Positions 1 through 13,597 of a stretch of DNA of 64,000 bases are shown here, piece by piece (within the stretch, counting starts at the first letter, position 1; each line of letters begins with the position of its first letter). This stretch comes from Blastomyces gilchristii SLH14081 (taxonomy: Eukaryota; Ascomycota; Eurotiomycetes; Onygenales; Ajellomycetaceae), in NCBI RefSeq assembly GCF_000003855.2, contig NW_003101681.1:6738773-6802772 (forward strand). Reading direction: 5' to 3'. A program made the position numbers and the translations under genes. The notes under the pieces were generated by a model. It had not been told where the DNA came from and searched no databases. It was given only the letters and a program-made list of their open reading frames with translations.

Positions 1-3000
1 ATGCTGAGTAAAAATATATCATTTCTCATTCAAGCTACTACTGCTTTATATCTCAAAAGTCTGAGATAAAGTCAAGAGTAGTGATCTATGAAAGAAAGAG
101 ATCAATATATCAATTTAATCTAAGATTTAATATCATATCTGACTCTGATATTCTGATAATTGATATTATAGATAAAGAGAATGAGTTTGATACTATACAT
201 CTCATAAATATCTGTAATGAGAAGTTATTGAAGAAAAATAATAACATCTGAATAATTAATAGAGGATTTCTGAACATAACTTTATCAAGAAACTCTATAA
301 TTGTAGGAGATTTCAATACACATCATCTCTGATGAAATTCAGAATGTAAAAGAGCAGTAAGAGCTGATAATCTGATTTAATAAATCTTTAAGTATTCAAT
401 AGATTTAGTTAACAAGTCTGATTAATAAACATTCTTTAGAAAAGATATGAAACAGAAATCTATTATAGATCTAATCTTCATATCACAAAATTTAATGAAA
501 AAAAGACTTGTAAACTGATTTATTAATTTAAATGAGACATCAGGATCAGATCATGAGATTATTCAATTTGATATTAAACTGAGTGAAGAATAAATGAGTG
601 AAAACTCTCTTCTCTTTAATCAGTTTAACTTTGAAAAAGCTGACTGAAAGATAGTTGAAGAAAGCATAAAACTGTTAAAATCTGAAAGACAGAGTGAGCT
701 ATATTGAAATTCTGATCAAGATATCTCAAATGAAATGCTTAAGAATAGAGTGAAGCTCATTACATCTATTATTCTAGTAAGTGTTAAAGATAATATTTCA
801 AAGAGAAAGTCTTCTGAGTATTTAAAATCTTGATAAAATAAGAATATTACATCTAAATGAAAACAATTGACTACTGCTAGAAGAGATTGAAAGAATGATA
901 TAATTTCTGATAAAGAGTTCAAAGCTGTCAGAAATGAATATTTTTCAGATATTAAAGAAGCTAAAACAGACTGCTGAAATAAATTTCTTGAAGAAGTATA
1001 AGAAAAGAAACTTTTTAAAGCTTTTAACTATACTAAAATAAGAAGTGTAGTAAAACTTCCAACTGTAGAATATAAGTTTCAGAATGAATTATATACAGCA
1101 AACTCTTTTGAGAAAAAATATCAAGCTTTTATAAGAACTCTCTTTCAAAACTCATCAGATTCAGATTCAGAGAAAGAGAATATATCACTTCTCAACTATA
1201 TTAATGAAAATGACTGGAAATAGTCTGATCTTACTCAAGATGAATTAGAGTTAGTTATCTTCTCAAGTTCAGTTAAAACTGCTGCAGGGCCTGATTCAAT
1301 TAATCACTTAATTATTCAAAATACATACTTCTACTTAGAGAATGAATATTTTGAGCTCTTTTTCAATCTCTTGAAAAATGAATATCATTCTGAATACTGG
1401 AGAGAAGTCACTGAAGTGATTCTTATAAAATCTAATAAAAAACTTCAATTTCTAAGTTATATAGAGTAATATCTCTATTGAACTGTCTAGAAAAGGTTTT
1501 AGAAAAGATAATAGCTACTTAACTATCTTTTATAAGCTCTATCAGTAATTCTCTTTTATTCAGTGAATAAATGAGAGATAGAAAACAGTGTTCTGTAATT
1601 GACACTGTTTCTCTCAGTTGTTCATAATATTTAAATAGCAAAGTATGAAGATCTGGTCTCAACTGCAGTTTTTATTGATATAAAAGAAGTATTTGATTAT
1701 ATTTCAAAGTCAAAGTTAATTCAGATATTGAAGATGTTAAAACTGTCACTTTCTCTAATAAAATGAGTTAACTGTTTTATGTTTAAAAGAATTATATAAC
1801 TTTTCTTTGATGGAATGAAATAAGATAAGACTGAGATAAAAATAGAAGTATCACAAGAATCTTCAATCTCACTTATTTTATTTATAATATACACTGCATA
1901 TCTATTCAAAAATAGAAATATGATAATAGTGTGATCTCTGAGTTATATAAATGATATTGATCTAGTCTACAGTGTAAAAACAATCAAAGAGAATTTAAAA
2001 GTGATTGAAGAAGCTGTAAAGGAAATCTTTATTAGATCAGATATCAATTAAATTCAATTTAATATGAATAATACTGAGTTAATTCATTTCTTTTCTAGAT
2101 TCAATGAGAAAGAACTATCTCTAACACTTTTAAATAAAGAGATTAAACTCAGTGTAAATGTTAAATAATTAGAAGTATGATCAAACTCTAAGTTGAATTT
2201 TAAATATCACATTCAACAAAGAACTATCAAGACAGAAAGACTATTGAACAACATAATCAGACTATTAAATACAGAGAGAGATCTGTTCTTCCAAGCTATG
2301 AAACAGTTATATATAGCCTGTATTACATCAGTAGCTGATTATGAAGTTTAAGTTGAATGAAATAATCAAGAGAATTTCACTGAACTCTTTCAAAGTCTGT
2401 AAAACAGAGTCTTGAGAAGAATTCTGAGAGCATTTAAATCCTCTTCTATTAAAGCAATGAAAATTGAAGCTTCAATTCCTTCTTCTACTATTAGATTTGA
2501 AAAGACCTGTATGAACTATGCTCTGAGAGTTATAAAGATAAGCTTAAGTTATATAATCAGAGAAAGAGTCTCTTCTTCATTTTCATCAATTAACTCTGAA
2601 AATGAACTGAATTGAAATAGATTTCTTGATTGAAATGAAAATAATTCTTCAAAGAAAATATCTTCTCAACTGTACAGACTATGCTCTCTGATTAAAAATC
2701 AATTTTCTTTTTTAAATGTTGAAAAAGTTGATTATGAGAAGTTATCTCTCTGAAGAGAAAAGCTTGAATCTCTTATAGACTTACAAATAAGTGAACTATC
2801 TAAAGAGAAAGAATATGAACAGTATTTGAAGAGAATTTCTACAATCAATATAAAAGACTCTATTCTGATTTATTCAGATGACTCAAAAAATGAGAATTTG
2901 AATAGATTAGGTGCAGGCATTGCTTATTTTAAAGATAATATCAATTTTATCTCAGATTTCTGGAATTTAGGCTGTGAATCTGAAGTCATTGATGCTGAAC

Positions 3001-3797
3001 TATTTGCAATAGTTAAAGCTTTCAAACTCATTGAAATAAAATCTCATAAAAGAGGAAATAGTTTGAAAGAGACATGAATATTCTTTGATAGTTAAGCTGC
3101 TTTAAAAAGACTTAGAAATAGTCAGATTTATAATGATTAAATGAATCTTGAACTGATCTTAAACTCTGTTTTGAAAATTCAAAAGAGAAGAATATCAAAG
3201 CTAATAATTCATCTTCACTGAGTTTCTGCTTCTATGAATATTCATGATAATGAATTGGCTAATTCAGCTGCAAAAAAGAGTGTAGAATTAAGCAGATTTA
3301 TTCAAAAAATTATGTTCTGATCTTTTATAAAGAGAAAAATAAAAGAATCTTGTTTAGACAAGTGAAATGAAAGCTGACAAAAACAAAAGAAGAGTGTATA
3401 TGATTCAAGATTTGAAACAAAACTCAAGTGAAAATCTTGTTTAATTAAATGTAAAAAGAAAATATTCTCATCTATAATACAGCTCAAACTAGGACATGAC
3501 TATTTCAAATCTTATATACAAAGATTTAATGATAGATTTGACTCAATAGAATCCTCATTCTGCAATGTAAATGAAAATTCTAAGCATATTGTAATACACT
3601 GTGCATTATATAACAGTCTCAGAGTCAGATTGAAAGAGAAGTATGATCTAAATCAATTATATATGAGATTCTTATTCTCAACTGAGATAGAAATTAAATA
3701 CTTAATAGACTTTCTATCAGAAACTCAAGCAGCTACAAGAAAATGACTAAATTCAGAAATATCTGAATATGAAGAGGGGGAAATCAATCAGATATAG
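1..3797 (+). pseudogene. LINE A ORF2 remnant: endonuclease, reverse transcriptase, RNase H
   Basis: Degenerate ORF2. The endonuclease motif GDFNTHH is visible near 308-330. The reverse transcriptase catalytic box reads YINDIDLVY near 1944-1970 in place of YxDD, a G-to-A change of the first catalytic Asp. RNase H starts near 2826 with YSDDSKNENL and keeps the DAELFAI motif near 2992. The C-terminal zinc-knuckle region is near 3555-3602 and the stop is at 3795-3797. Many in-frame TGA codons sit where less mutated copies have TGG. In the living element this enzyme would nick DNA and reverse-transcribe LINE RNA at the nick; this copy cannot be functional. Confidence 0.85.
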
Positions 3798-4150
3798 TCT
3801 GTTAAAACAGCTATATACTATCTTTTAATAATTTGTTTTGTTACAGTCTCTCTTTACTTTATCTTTTTCTTTCAATTCCTTTCTATTCTTTTTAATGTGT
3901 CTATCTTTAAGACTGTGTTCTCTTTTCTTTTGTCATGATATTATCAAATGATTTCAAAGTATCAGAAGATGTTAAAACACTGCAATTTGTAAACAGTTTT
4001 TGTATTCTGAGCTGGAATTTTCTGATTTTGCATATCTGAAATTGATGAATGTATAATAGTTAACTCTAAAGGTATAGGAAAAACCCTGGGAACTAAAAGT
4101 TCTCAGGTAGATGTCATAGACTCTGACTGCATACATCTATAATTGAAGAA

Positions 4151-4175
4151 GAATAATAATAATAATAAGAATAAG
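4151..4175 (+). repeat. (AAT)n tail of LINE A
   Basis: Trinucleotide tail directly after the LINE end sequence ATTGAAGAAG. The same junction occurs on the opposite strand at 17974, 59320, 60108 and 62386, so a simple AAT repeat instead of poly(A) is the normal tail of this LINE family. Confidence 0.9.
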
Positions 4176-5552
4176 ATCTTATAAGAGAATATCAGTGAAA
4201 GATCTGAGAGTTCTGACATCTTAGATGTATGAGATATTTATATGATTACATTCTTCTGATTTCACTGATAATACATATCTGATGAATGATACAGCTATGT
4301 CTACTGATAATATAAGAGAACTCTTGAACATGAGTATAGATACAGTATCACAGTGACTCTGAGTAATATTAAAATTATAACAGCAATAAATAGCTGATAT
4401 GTATGTGACTTAACAATATTAATATAAGAAAATTCAATGATTATCTCAACCAGAAACCTCTATACAAGCAATTTCAACACTGAATGAATCAGATATAAAT
4501 ATATAAGTATTGAAGAAATATCTACATACTTCTGTATATTTTAATACTTCTGATCTCACTCTCTATTCAGTATAAAGATTGACAATGCTTGTGAAACTAA
4601 GTATAAATGAAGATGTTATCAGTTTATTAATTAATCAAGATTGATATATCAATGAACAATTGAAGAATTGCATGAGATAGAAGTTTCATTTATGAATAAA
4701 AGCATGTGAATCAGTATTGTGAATATCTGATAATATTATCAAATATCTTGATATTCTGTTCTGAGACATCACTATATAATAGAAAGTATTAGATTGATTA
4801 CAGAGTATCTGACAGAGAAATACTTCTCTTATAACATTTATTTTTGACTTTAATACTAAGATTTTAGAAGCAGGTAATCAATCTTGAAAGAATTAAATAA
4901 AGATTAGTATACTTAAGAAGACATTAACTTTTAAACTCTTACAGACTCTTATAAGTATAGATAAAGACCTAACTTATGAAGACTTCTGCATATAACTCTG
5001 AACATTAGATGACTGTTTAATCAAGCTTAAGAGTATACAGAGCAGTGATAGAAGATGTTATATCTCAGTCACTTATACTTCTATACTGAAGAATGACAAT
5101 ATAGATGTTATGAATTAAATAAACTCAAATGTCTATATATAAACAAGAGTCTCTGTTATATGAATAAATTTCTGAGTCTCTGAGATTGCTTCTGAAGAAG
5201 TCACTGAATAATATTAATAAAAGATATATATCAATTGTAACTGATCAGAATATATTGCTTTTAACTGCTAATCAGTCTATATATCTTCTTATTTAAAAGA
5301 AAGAGTAATATCAGCAGTCTGTGTCAATTATATTACACTGAAGAAAGATTTGAAAGATAACTATGAGAATATCTCAATAAAACAGAGAAAAGATTAGCTT
5401 CTATTCAAATTTATAAACAGAAGCTTGAAGAGATTGAACAATAATAATTTAAAGAGAAAATAATAATGAATGCAATTCTTGTATCTACTGTGATCAATAA
5501 CATAAATAATATGAATGTTATAATAGATAGCAGTCTGTAAGAGGTCTACGCC
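4176..5552 (+). pseudogene. Degenerate retrotransposon gag-like region (+ strand)
   Basis: Heavily mutated AT-rich stretch without a usable open frame. The only recognisable motif is a zinc knuckle at 5480-5518, reading C-I-Y-C-D-Q-x-H-K-x-Y-E-C with stops at the x positions, which fits the nucleocapsid end of a gag protein on the + strand. I cannot assign the rest to a named element. It is interrupted by LINE A on its left and is followed by a sequence related to the LTR of element Y. Confidence 0.4.
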
Positions 5553-5812
5553 GAATAGATCAGTATAATATTTATAGATCTTATATAACAAAGTGAAAAA
5601 TGTTAGAGAAGAAAAGAAGAAGAAAGTATGAGAATCAGTGATTGAAGTGAATATTTAAACATGTATATAGTGAAGCTTCAGAGTGAAAGAACAGGAATTT
5701 CATGAGTTTTTCAGCTGAGAATTAGTGACTGAGAATTGAAGCTTTCAGTGAAATCTATGAAGTGTAATAAAATAGTCTATATAATTAATCAGACACAGCC
5801 TGTCACATTAAC
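5553..5812 (+). repeat. Fragment related to the element Y LTR
   Basis: About 260 bp that align with 34645-34933 and 47005-47313, parts of the two Y LTRs. Shared strings include TCAGTGATTGAAGTGAATAT and GTCTATATAATTGATCAG-like sequence, and the match ends at GCCTGTCACA. Flanking sequence differs from both Y copies after that point. It is probably a truncated or solo LTR of a related family. Confidence 0.6.
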
Positions 5813-6211
5813 TCTCTCTTTTCAGAGATGAGATTGTGTGTAGTTCTTATCAGTCAAGAGTCACTGTTTCAGATAATACAGAGCTCAGAGTTCAGATCAG
5901 ATAATTATAATTAACTCATTTCATAAAATATTATTAACTGCAGCTGTGAAATCTCTTATCAAGAATATCTTTAATCTCTTACTTAAGTTTATTATCTTCT
6001 TCTATGATCTCTGATAACTGCTAATCAGAAGTCAGTTGAGAAGAAAATAAGTCAGTGACAGTGTGATAAAGTAAGCTTATATGAAAGACATTGTGAATCT
6101 TTGATGATATATCAAGATAATAATTATAACTGTCTAGAACTTCTATCACTTTATATTTAACATAATGATAATTCAGTATACAAGATAAGTATATGATTTA
6201 TATATTCTTAA
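5813..6211. other. AT-rich sequence, nothing recognised
   Basis: Roughly 400 bp of low-GC, RIP-like sequence with no open frame, motif or repeat that I can connect to another part of the window. Confidence 0.5.
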
Positions 6212-6352
6212 TATAATTCAAAGATTGCTTGAGTCAGCATACAATTACAGATGTATACTGACTTCTTATATACTGTACACTAAATTAATTGATGGCCGCT
6301 ATGGCCTCTTTACATTCATAAGCAAGTTCAGAAGCGGCCGTGTTATTATCTG
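6212..6352. repeat. Truncated LTR related to element Z
   Basis: Aligns with the Z LTRs at 22828 and 30917. The start reads TATAATTCAAAG where Z has TGTGATTCAAAG, and the core keeps GGCCGCTATGGCC and GCGGCCGTGTTATTATCTGA. The match stops where the copia V LTR begins, so V seems to have inserted in, or replaced the end of, an older Z-type LTR. Confidence 0.6.
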
Positions 6353-6464
6353 ACAGTAGAATAGTTGAAGGTGGTATTGATAGATCTATCTACAAGAGCA
6401 TAATATAGTGAGGAATCACGTGATCTAGTGAGATTGCTCACTTCAACAGCTGTAGCAGTCAACA
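6353..6464 (-). repeat. 3' LTR of copia V
   Basis: On the - strand a purine tract AAGAGAGAG (6465-6473) is followed by TGTTGACTGCTACAG, the classic copia LTR start TGTTG. The outer end near 6351-6353 is less certain because the adjoining Z-type LTR fragment shares a few bases with it. The matching 5' LTR was not found. Confidence 0.6.
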
Positions 6465-6599
6465 CTCTCTCTTGAGATAATAAGAATCACATATAAAAAT
6501 GCCCAACTCATCAAGATAGTCTGTCAAAATTAAATACAAATGTAAAGTTAAACATTCTCAGCTTTTTCACCTGTAAGTTCTAGTAAAATCATGAATCAT

Positions 6600-7255
6600 A
6601 TAAATGTTATAATATCTAGAGATTTAGTGAGTTCATTCACTGTTATCTAAGTGATGAGAATATATTTCAAATCAATAATTCTCTGATTCAACTGTCAATA
6701 TAAAAAATGAAAATGTGTGTTAATGTGCTTACTTCAGACTGTAATGACTGCCATCTTTATAAGATTTATGATATTCTTATTATCAGTGAGAATCTGTATC
6801 AGAGATGTGATAATGAAGTCAAGCTTAATCATGAGATTTCAAATTCATGTTACTTCGCGGACTGCCTCACTAAGAGCTATATATTTAGTCTCATTGAAAC
6901 TTAGAGACATACAAGATTACTTCATCAAATGTTATAAAATCAGATCACTTACAAGCTTAAAAACATAGCTAAATATCAATTTTCTATCATTATTCAAGAG
7001 ACCTGCTCAATCAGAATCTGAGTAGCGGAAGGCTAAGTAGAAATTATCAGAGAAATTGAGGCAAAGAGACCTCTTATACAGACTGTATCTGTAGAAAATG
7101 CTCAAATTCATTATCTCTTATAAATAATATATAATATATAACAGAGTCTTTCAACATTGAGATGTTAAATTGATGTTCTGTTAAGCAAGTAGTGAGACAG
7201 GATAAGTAATATCAGAATGTGGTTTAACTGTAAGATATTGCAAGCAGCTCATACT
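6600..7255 (-). pseudogene. Copia V RNase H remnant
   Basis: On the - strand, near 7170-7250, the region reads like the copia segment after the polymerase core (HSDITYPVSLLA, compare the usual RPDIAYAVSLL). Further on it has a Y-S-D-S-D motif near 7010-7025 and N-E-T-K-Y-I-A-L-S-E-A-V-R-E near 6850-6892, the hallmark end of copia RNase H. Frames are broken by stops. It continues at 15083 on the other side of W. Confidence 0.8.
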
Positions 7256-7798
7256 TGTCACGCCCCTGGCCGCGCCAAGGCCTCGCTGCGGTTTCACACG
7301 GCCCATCTCTTCCTTGCGGATGATTCCATCCATCCCGCAGGCCGTCTGAACCGGTTTCCAACCGCCCTATGAAATCATTCGGATATATCATAGGAAGATC
7401 CGATTGATGGATATGAGAACCCCGCTTCTATACAAGGTCAGCAGATTACTTTTCCTTGACAGTGAGATGCTGCTGAGGTATTACTCTGGCTATTCTCACT
7501 TGTGAAATGAGAGGAGATATTCACTCATTGTCTATATAGAATAGCTAGATACTGACTTCTCATAAAAGAAGTCAGTGATTTGTTTTTCTTCTACTGAAAT
7601 ATATACAAGAGTTACTGTGTATCTCATACAATCTTCTTAGTATACTAAGTATTATATCTGTGATATTCTTACAATAATTCTGTAGTCTACAAGCTCACTA
7701 TTCAAGCAAGATAGTCAAGTTCACTTATACAGCTTTCTAAACAACTATCTCTATATAATATTATCAACTAGTCACTGCTTCAGTTTCATTATATTATA
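7256..7798 (+). repeat. 5' LTR of element W
   Basis: 543 bp starting TGTCACGCC and ending ATATTATA (mutated from a CA end). The first ~190 bp are GC-rich and keep many CpG and CC steps, while the rest is mutated. Compared with the 3' LTR, differences in this first part are overwhelmingly C-to-T or G-to-A. Confidence 0.92.
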
Positions 7799-7987
7799 AT
7801 TTGAATCACTCAATCTGATTACATGTTTGAATCAGTTGAGCTCTAATAAACTGATATAGTCTCATATATGAACACTGAGATCAATCTGACTTCATTCTCT
7901 GAGAGAAACACTACATTATTCTCTAAAGTGTGTACATCTCTATCTCAGTAGAAATCCGAGATTTCTGAACCTGCTGTATATTTTGAC

Positions 7988-8900
7988 ATGAGCTCTTCAA
8001 CTGCTCTATTATCACTGCAGCCTCTACACACCTACATCTATTATAAAGATAGAGAGATTAAGATCAGAGATTCTCTGAGATATAAGAGAAACATCTTATC
8101 TGAATTCTACAGCTTTATCTGTATTCTTGAACAGAAATTCCACCTTAATTCAAGTCAGTATAATACTTATGAGATATGAGTAATATATATCATCAACCTT
8201 CTTGAAGACATCTCTGCAACTACTTAAGCTATTAAGAAGGGAGAGCTTGAGCATATCAATACTATTATAACTTAAGAAGAATTCAAGAACTTTCTACTGA
8301 ATCAAATCAAAGATCACTGCAATCACAGCTTCACAGCAGTACAGTGATTCAACTCATTATATTAATGAGATAATGAGAATTCTTCTGATTTCAATGCAAG
8401 ATTTGAAGAATATTGAGAGAAATTAACTGATAATTTGAATCAATTAAAAACACAGCTTTATCTTACAAAGCTGACTTATAAGATGTGAACAATAATATTA
8501 TAATATCAGAGTTCATCAATTAATTGTACTGAGCTTGTCAACCTGACTTTCTGAATCTATTTAAATAATTAATTCTTTAAGAAAAAGATTAATAAGATCT
8601 CTTCTAAGTAATTAATAACAGAATCTAAACAGCACTGTGACAGCTTCAGTGTGAAGAAAGTAAAGAAGAATTTCAAGTATTCTAATTCTTCACTCACTGT
8701 GAAGAAATGTTAAAAAAGATTTAATAAAGATCTCTATTTCAACTATGAAGCTGATAATTACTATGTCAGTGATTATAAGAAGCTGAAGAAGAGAAGAAAC
8801 TGAGAAGATATCTTCTCAAAGTTGACTTCTCTTCTGACAAATGTATCCGCGGAAGATAAAGAAGAGAAAGAAATGAAGAATTAATAATTCTCACATCTTC
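7988..8900 (+). pseudogene. Element W gag remnant
   Basis: Reading TGA as a mutated Trp codon, 7988-8500 gives a retrotransposon capsid-type sequence, including a W-E-E-F-like segment and F-N-A-R-F-E-E-Y near 8390-8415. A basic region follows. Near 8740-8785 stands YFNYEADNYYVSDY, which matches a CX2CX4HX4C nucleocapsid knuckle in which Cys and His codons have turned into Tyr, as expected from G-to-A and C-to-T changes. Gag would form the particle in which reverse transcription occurs. This copy is not functional. Confidence 0.75.
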
Positions 8901-11900
8901 AGATTCATATTACAATCACAATGCATATTCTGAATAAGAAGATATCAGTGAGATGCCTACTCAACTTCAGAGTGAATATTAACTTCATATTCTATTTCTT
9001 TTCTTTGATGAAGAATTGAAAGAAGATAAATCTATCAGATCATATGAAATTTACTGATGAAATCAAATGTTATTATTTTGACATAATTCAAGTGAAGTAT
9101 GTGATCACAGACTTAGAAGAAATCTTTAAGAAGAGCAGTCTGCTTCTTCATACAGTTAATATCATAGATGAGAATATTATTCTAGATCTTCTGTGATTGA
9201 GAGAAAACAATTCTCTCATTGACTGAGTCACTCAGATGTGATGATATCATCTCACTAATAAAGAGACAGTGATAGAGAAATCTGAAGAGTTTTATCAGAA
9301 GAATCTTGAGAAAAAGATTGAGTTAATATACTGTATAGCAGATAATTGAAACTTAAGAACAGATAAAGAAGTCATCACTCTCACTGTAAGATTAGCAGTA
9401 GTATCTGTCATTGAAGACAGATATATACAACATCTCTTTACAGATTTTAAGAATATCTTTTTAGAAAGAGAAGCAGTGAAGTTTCCTGATATCAAGATAT
9501 GATATAAGATTTGTCTTAAAGACAGTGCAATAGTGTTATACAGGCCTCTTTACAACTTATCTGTAAAGGAATTGAATGTTCTGTGCAAATATCTTGAAGA
9601 AGTGCAATCAAAGAACTGAATATATTTATCAAAGAGTTCAGCAGAGATGTCTATACTCTTTATATCTAAGAAGAATGATAGACTACACCTATGTATAGAC
9701 TACAAAGACCTCAATAAGATGATGATTAAGAATTGCTATTCATTACTATTAATTAATAAGATGATCAATTGATTATCTGAAGTAAAGATATTCTCAAAGA
9801 TTAATATACAGAATGCCTATCATAGAATCAGGATTAATGAAGATAACATTTGAAAAACAGCTTTTCATACTAAGTATAGCAATTTTGAATATCTTGTTTT
9901 ATCTTTTAATCTTTATAATGCTTCAGTCATCTTTCAGACCTATATAAATGAAGTGCTGCAGGGCCTTGTTAATGTCTTCTGTATAGTATACTTGAATGAC
10001 ATTCTAATCTTCTCAAAAATGAAGAAAGAACATAATACTCATGTTCAAGAAGTGTTGAGTCACTTGAGACAGTATTAACTCTATACAAATACTGAAAAAT
10101 GCTCATTCTACATGCAGGACATTGATTTCTTAGATTATATTATTAGAGTGAATAACATTTCAATGAACAGAAGCTGAGTCTCTGTTATTAAGAACTGGCT
10201 GATGCTGTAAACATACTGTGAGATGCAGATATTTCTAGAATTTGTGAATTTCTACAGATAATTCATCTATACATATTCACAGATTACTGCCTCTCTTACA
10301 GATCTGTTAAAGAGAAGTGTGAAAGACAGAAAAATGAGATTATTTACTCTCATTCAAGACACTGCACAGATATTTATAGAATTGAAACAAGCTTTTACAG
10401 ATGTTATAATACTGAATCACTTTGACTCTGACTTACTTAGTCAGTGTGAGACTGATACATTCAGAAATGAAATCTGTGAAATCTTTTTACAGTTGACACT
10501 GAAGGTCTTTCAACATTGAAAGAATCAGAGAATAATTATTTCTGAGAAAACAGACAATGAATTGTCTGTGAGAGAAGACTTTTTCACAGAGTCTATAAAA
10601 TATTATAAATGAAGATCAGTGATCTTCTTCTTCAAGAAGTTATTACTTATGTAGAGAAGATATAATACTCATAATCAGAAGATGTTAGTAATTGTCAAAT
10701 TCTTTAAGATCTGATAATATTATCTTCAGAATAGTAAGTACTCAGTGTAAGTTCTCACTGATCATGTAAATCTGTGTTACTTTCTGATAATAAAGAGCTT
10801 GACAGAACATCAAGCCAGGTAAGCAGAGCTGCTTTCAGAGTATGATTTCTATATCTAATACTATTCAGATCAGCTTAACTCTGCTGACATACTGTCTAGA
10901 CAGTCTGATTATAATATTGTTAATGTGAAGAAGAATTCTATAAAAGAATCTCTGTCATCACTGCAGAAGAAGCTGGCTGCAGAGAGTTGAGATTCTCTGA
11001 AGCTTGAAAACAGCATTAGTAAGATAGCTGTGTAACTCAGTATAGAAGATGAAAGAAAACCTGAGTTCTTACAGAGAATTAACACTGAAGATCATGAGCT
11101 TCTTATATCACATCTTACAATTATTAAATTAACAAAGAATGAAATGATCTATAATCTTTTAATCTGACTACTTTTAAAATTCATTGATAAATTACAGAAG
11201 AGAAATATCTCTACTGCAGCTTGAATTCAGAAGTTGAAGAAGAAAGAATTTAATTTAAACTTGAAAGAGACAGAGTCTGAGCAGGGCAGTGCTGCTAAGA
11301 AATCAAGTCACTGATAACTAGAAGAATATGAACTTCTACTGCTGAATGATTCAGTCTTTGTCTCTCATAGTAGAGCAGTGTGTCAGAAGTTATTAAGAAT
11401 TCATTATAATAATTCTCATACAGAGCACTTCAGATTAAAGAAGACTGAGAAACTTTTAAAATATAAATACACTTGAAACAAGCTTTAGACAGATGTTAAA
11501 GAGTATATTAAGACTTACAATATCTGTTAAAGAATAAAGATTTCATGATATAAGTAATACAGTGAGTTGATATCACTGCCTGTTTCAAAGAACTCATGAC
11601 AGAATCTATTAATAGATTTCATAGTTAATCTGCTGAAGTCAATAAGAGTCAAAGAATATGACTCAATTTTGATTATTGTTGACTGCTTTACAAAGATGAT
11701 CAAATATATTTCTACTTATAAAAAGATTAAAGCCTCTGAATTGACTGATCTATTGTTAGATATTATCATTTATAATCACAGTGCTCTGAAATTATTAATA
11801 ACAGATTGAGAATCTCTCTTTATCAGCAAATACTGATCAGCTTTTTACTATCATCTTATAATAAGATATCTTCTCAGTACTACATTTCATTCACAGACAG

Positions 11901-12720
11901 ATAATCAGACTGAATATCAGAATCAGACACTAGAACAGTATCTTTGAGCATTTTATTTATATTATCAGAATGATTGACTTAAACATCTTCTGACTACTGA
12001 ATTCATATATAATAATACAAGGAATGTAATCTTAAAGATATCTTCTTTCTATGCTTGTTATAAATATAATTCTTCATTACTCAGTGACATTGCAGATAAC
12101 ATGTCAAAGAAGAAAATAGACAGTTAAAATGTTAAATAGATACAGAGAACAGAGTATTTCTCAGTATCAGAAGTAAAAGTGAGATTGAAACTTTTGAATA
12201 AAATTTATAAGAAGATAGTAAAAAGCATTCACTATACTCAGAAGTAGCAGATGAAATACTATAATTGAAAATATCTTTTAATGAAGTTCTTAATAGAAGA
12301 TTAAGTACTACTTTTAGTAAAGAATATCAAGACAATGAGATTATATAAGAAGCTCAGTAAATAATAACTAGAATCTTTCTCAGTAACAAGAGTGATAAGT
12401 AAGCAGACATATGAGTTGAAATTACTTATAAGATTGAAATCAATTTATTCTGTTTTTCATATTTTCTATTTAAAGCTCTATAAGTAATATCTCAGAGCAG
12501 AGCCATCTCAGCTGAATAATATTAAGATAGAGAGTGATACTGAATATCTTATAAAGAAAATATTGAATAAGTGAATATATTACAGTAAGCTTCAATATCT
12601 TGTGAAATGAGAAGAATATTCATTATCAGAGAATTCATGAGAACTGCTTGAGTATTTGAAAAATGCTGAGAAAGAGATTGCAAGCTATGAGACAGCTAGT
12701 AGAGACTGTCTCATTACATA
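8901..12720 (+). pseudogene. Element W pol remnant: protease, RT, RNase H, integrase, chromodomain
   Basis: RT spans about 9655-10200 with LCIDYKDLNK (9694-9720), FSKINIQNAYH and a catalytic box YLNDILIFS (9990-10016; the first Asp has become Asn). RNase H follows at 10319-10520 with IELKQAFTDVIILNHFDSD. Integrase covers about 11390-12060: an HHCC-type start near 11400-11530, then catalytic segments around DFIVNLL (11617), ITD-ESLF (11798) and HSQTDNQTEYQNQTLEQYL (11890). A chromodomain, YLVKWEEYSLSENSWELLE when TGA is read as Trp, lies at 12595-12651. Multiple stops and the RT active-site change show that it is dead. Confidence 0.9.
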
Positions 12721-13597
12721 TCAGAGATATTGAGTAAGAAATACTGTTTAAGATTTCTTATTTTTCTTAAAGAGTTTTTTAGAGATAATTTTATAATAAT
12801 GAGTCAGTGTCTTATAAGCTCTGTAACACTCTTCTTCTATTTTCTCTCAAAGGATTTTTTAGAAGTTTAATAAGATTATACAAGTGTAATATTTCTGAAG
12901 TGATTAAAGAAAAGAAATATTTGAAATTAAAATAAAAAGATTAATATTATTAATCTGCAGACTGCTGCTAATCTAATGAGATCACAGCTCACTGAAAAAG
13001 TAAAAAGAGAGAATCTCAGAGCTTACTTATCAATAATCACACTCTTATTAAACTTATTCTTCACTGTTAAAGTCTTCAGTATCAGTATCTTTATCTGCTG
13101 AGAAGTTAGCACTGCAGTATCATAGAGAAGCATGCTATAAAAAAGTATAAGAGATACTGAAAGTATTAATTTATCAACTTATAAAGTATCTCAGTCATCT
13201 GCTTTAACTGAAGTAAGATTCTCTTTAATCAGTAATTAATCTCTGTAATACTTTTAACAGTGATACTAACTAATCTCTTTTTAGAATTAGTTATTCTGAG
13301 ATGTTTTTTCATCTCAGAGATTCACACTTTTATCTTCTTTTACAGATGAGTAAGAGAGATCTTCTCAGTCTTAACAGAATTCATTAATACTTAAAGCTCT
13401 GAGATTCTCACTCTGTACTGCTTGAGTATCTGAGCTTCTTGTCAGAACTGATATGACATCTTCTTGTAGAGTAGATAATACTTATAGAAAGATAGAAGTT
13501 ATTGTTACAGATACAATAAAAATAATGAAAGTGAGAGAAGAGATGAGTATATAAAATTCTTCTCTTCTTCAGCTGTTTAATATAGTATAGATAAGTA

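Larger units (their letters stand above)
1..4175 (+). mobile_element. LINE copy A, Tad1-type non-LTR retrotransposon, RIP-degraded, 5' end outside window
   Basis: Non-LTR retrotransposon on the + strand, entering from the left edge inside the endonuclease domain and ending in an (AAT)n tail at about 4151-4175. Endonuclease, reverse transcriptase, RNase H and a C-terminal CCHC knuckle follow in Tad1-clade order. TGA replaces nearly every expected Trp codon, so no long frame is open. The segment 1-4150 is an inverted near-copy of 22155-18000 (LINE B): the first ~2.8 kb agree almost base for base, including the disabling stops, while the last ~1.1 kb of A is much more mutated than B. It is inserted in a different degenerate element that resumes after 4175. 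Confidence 0.9.
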
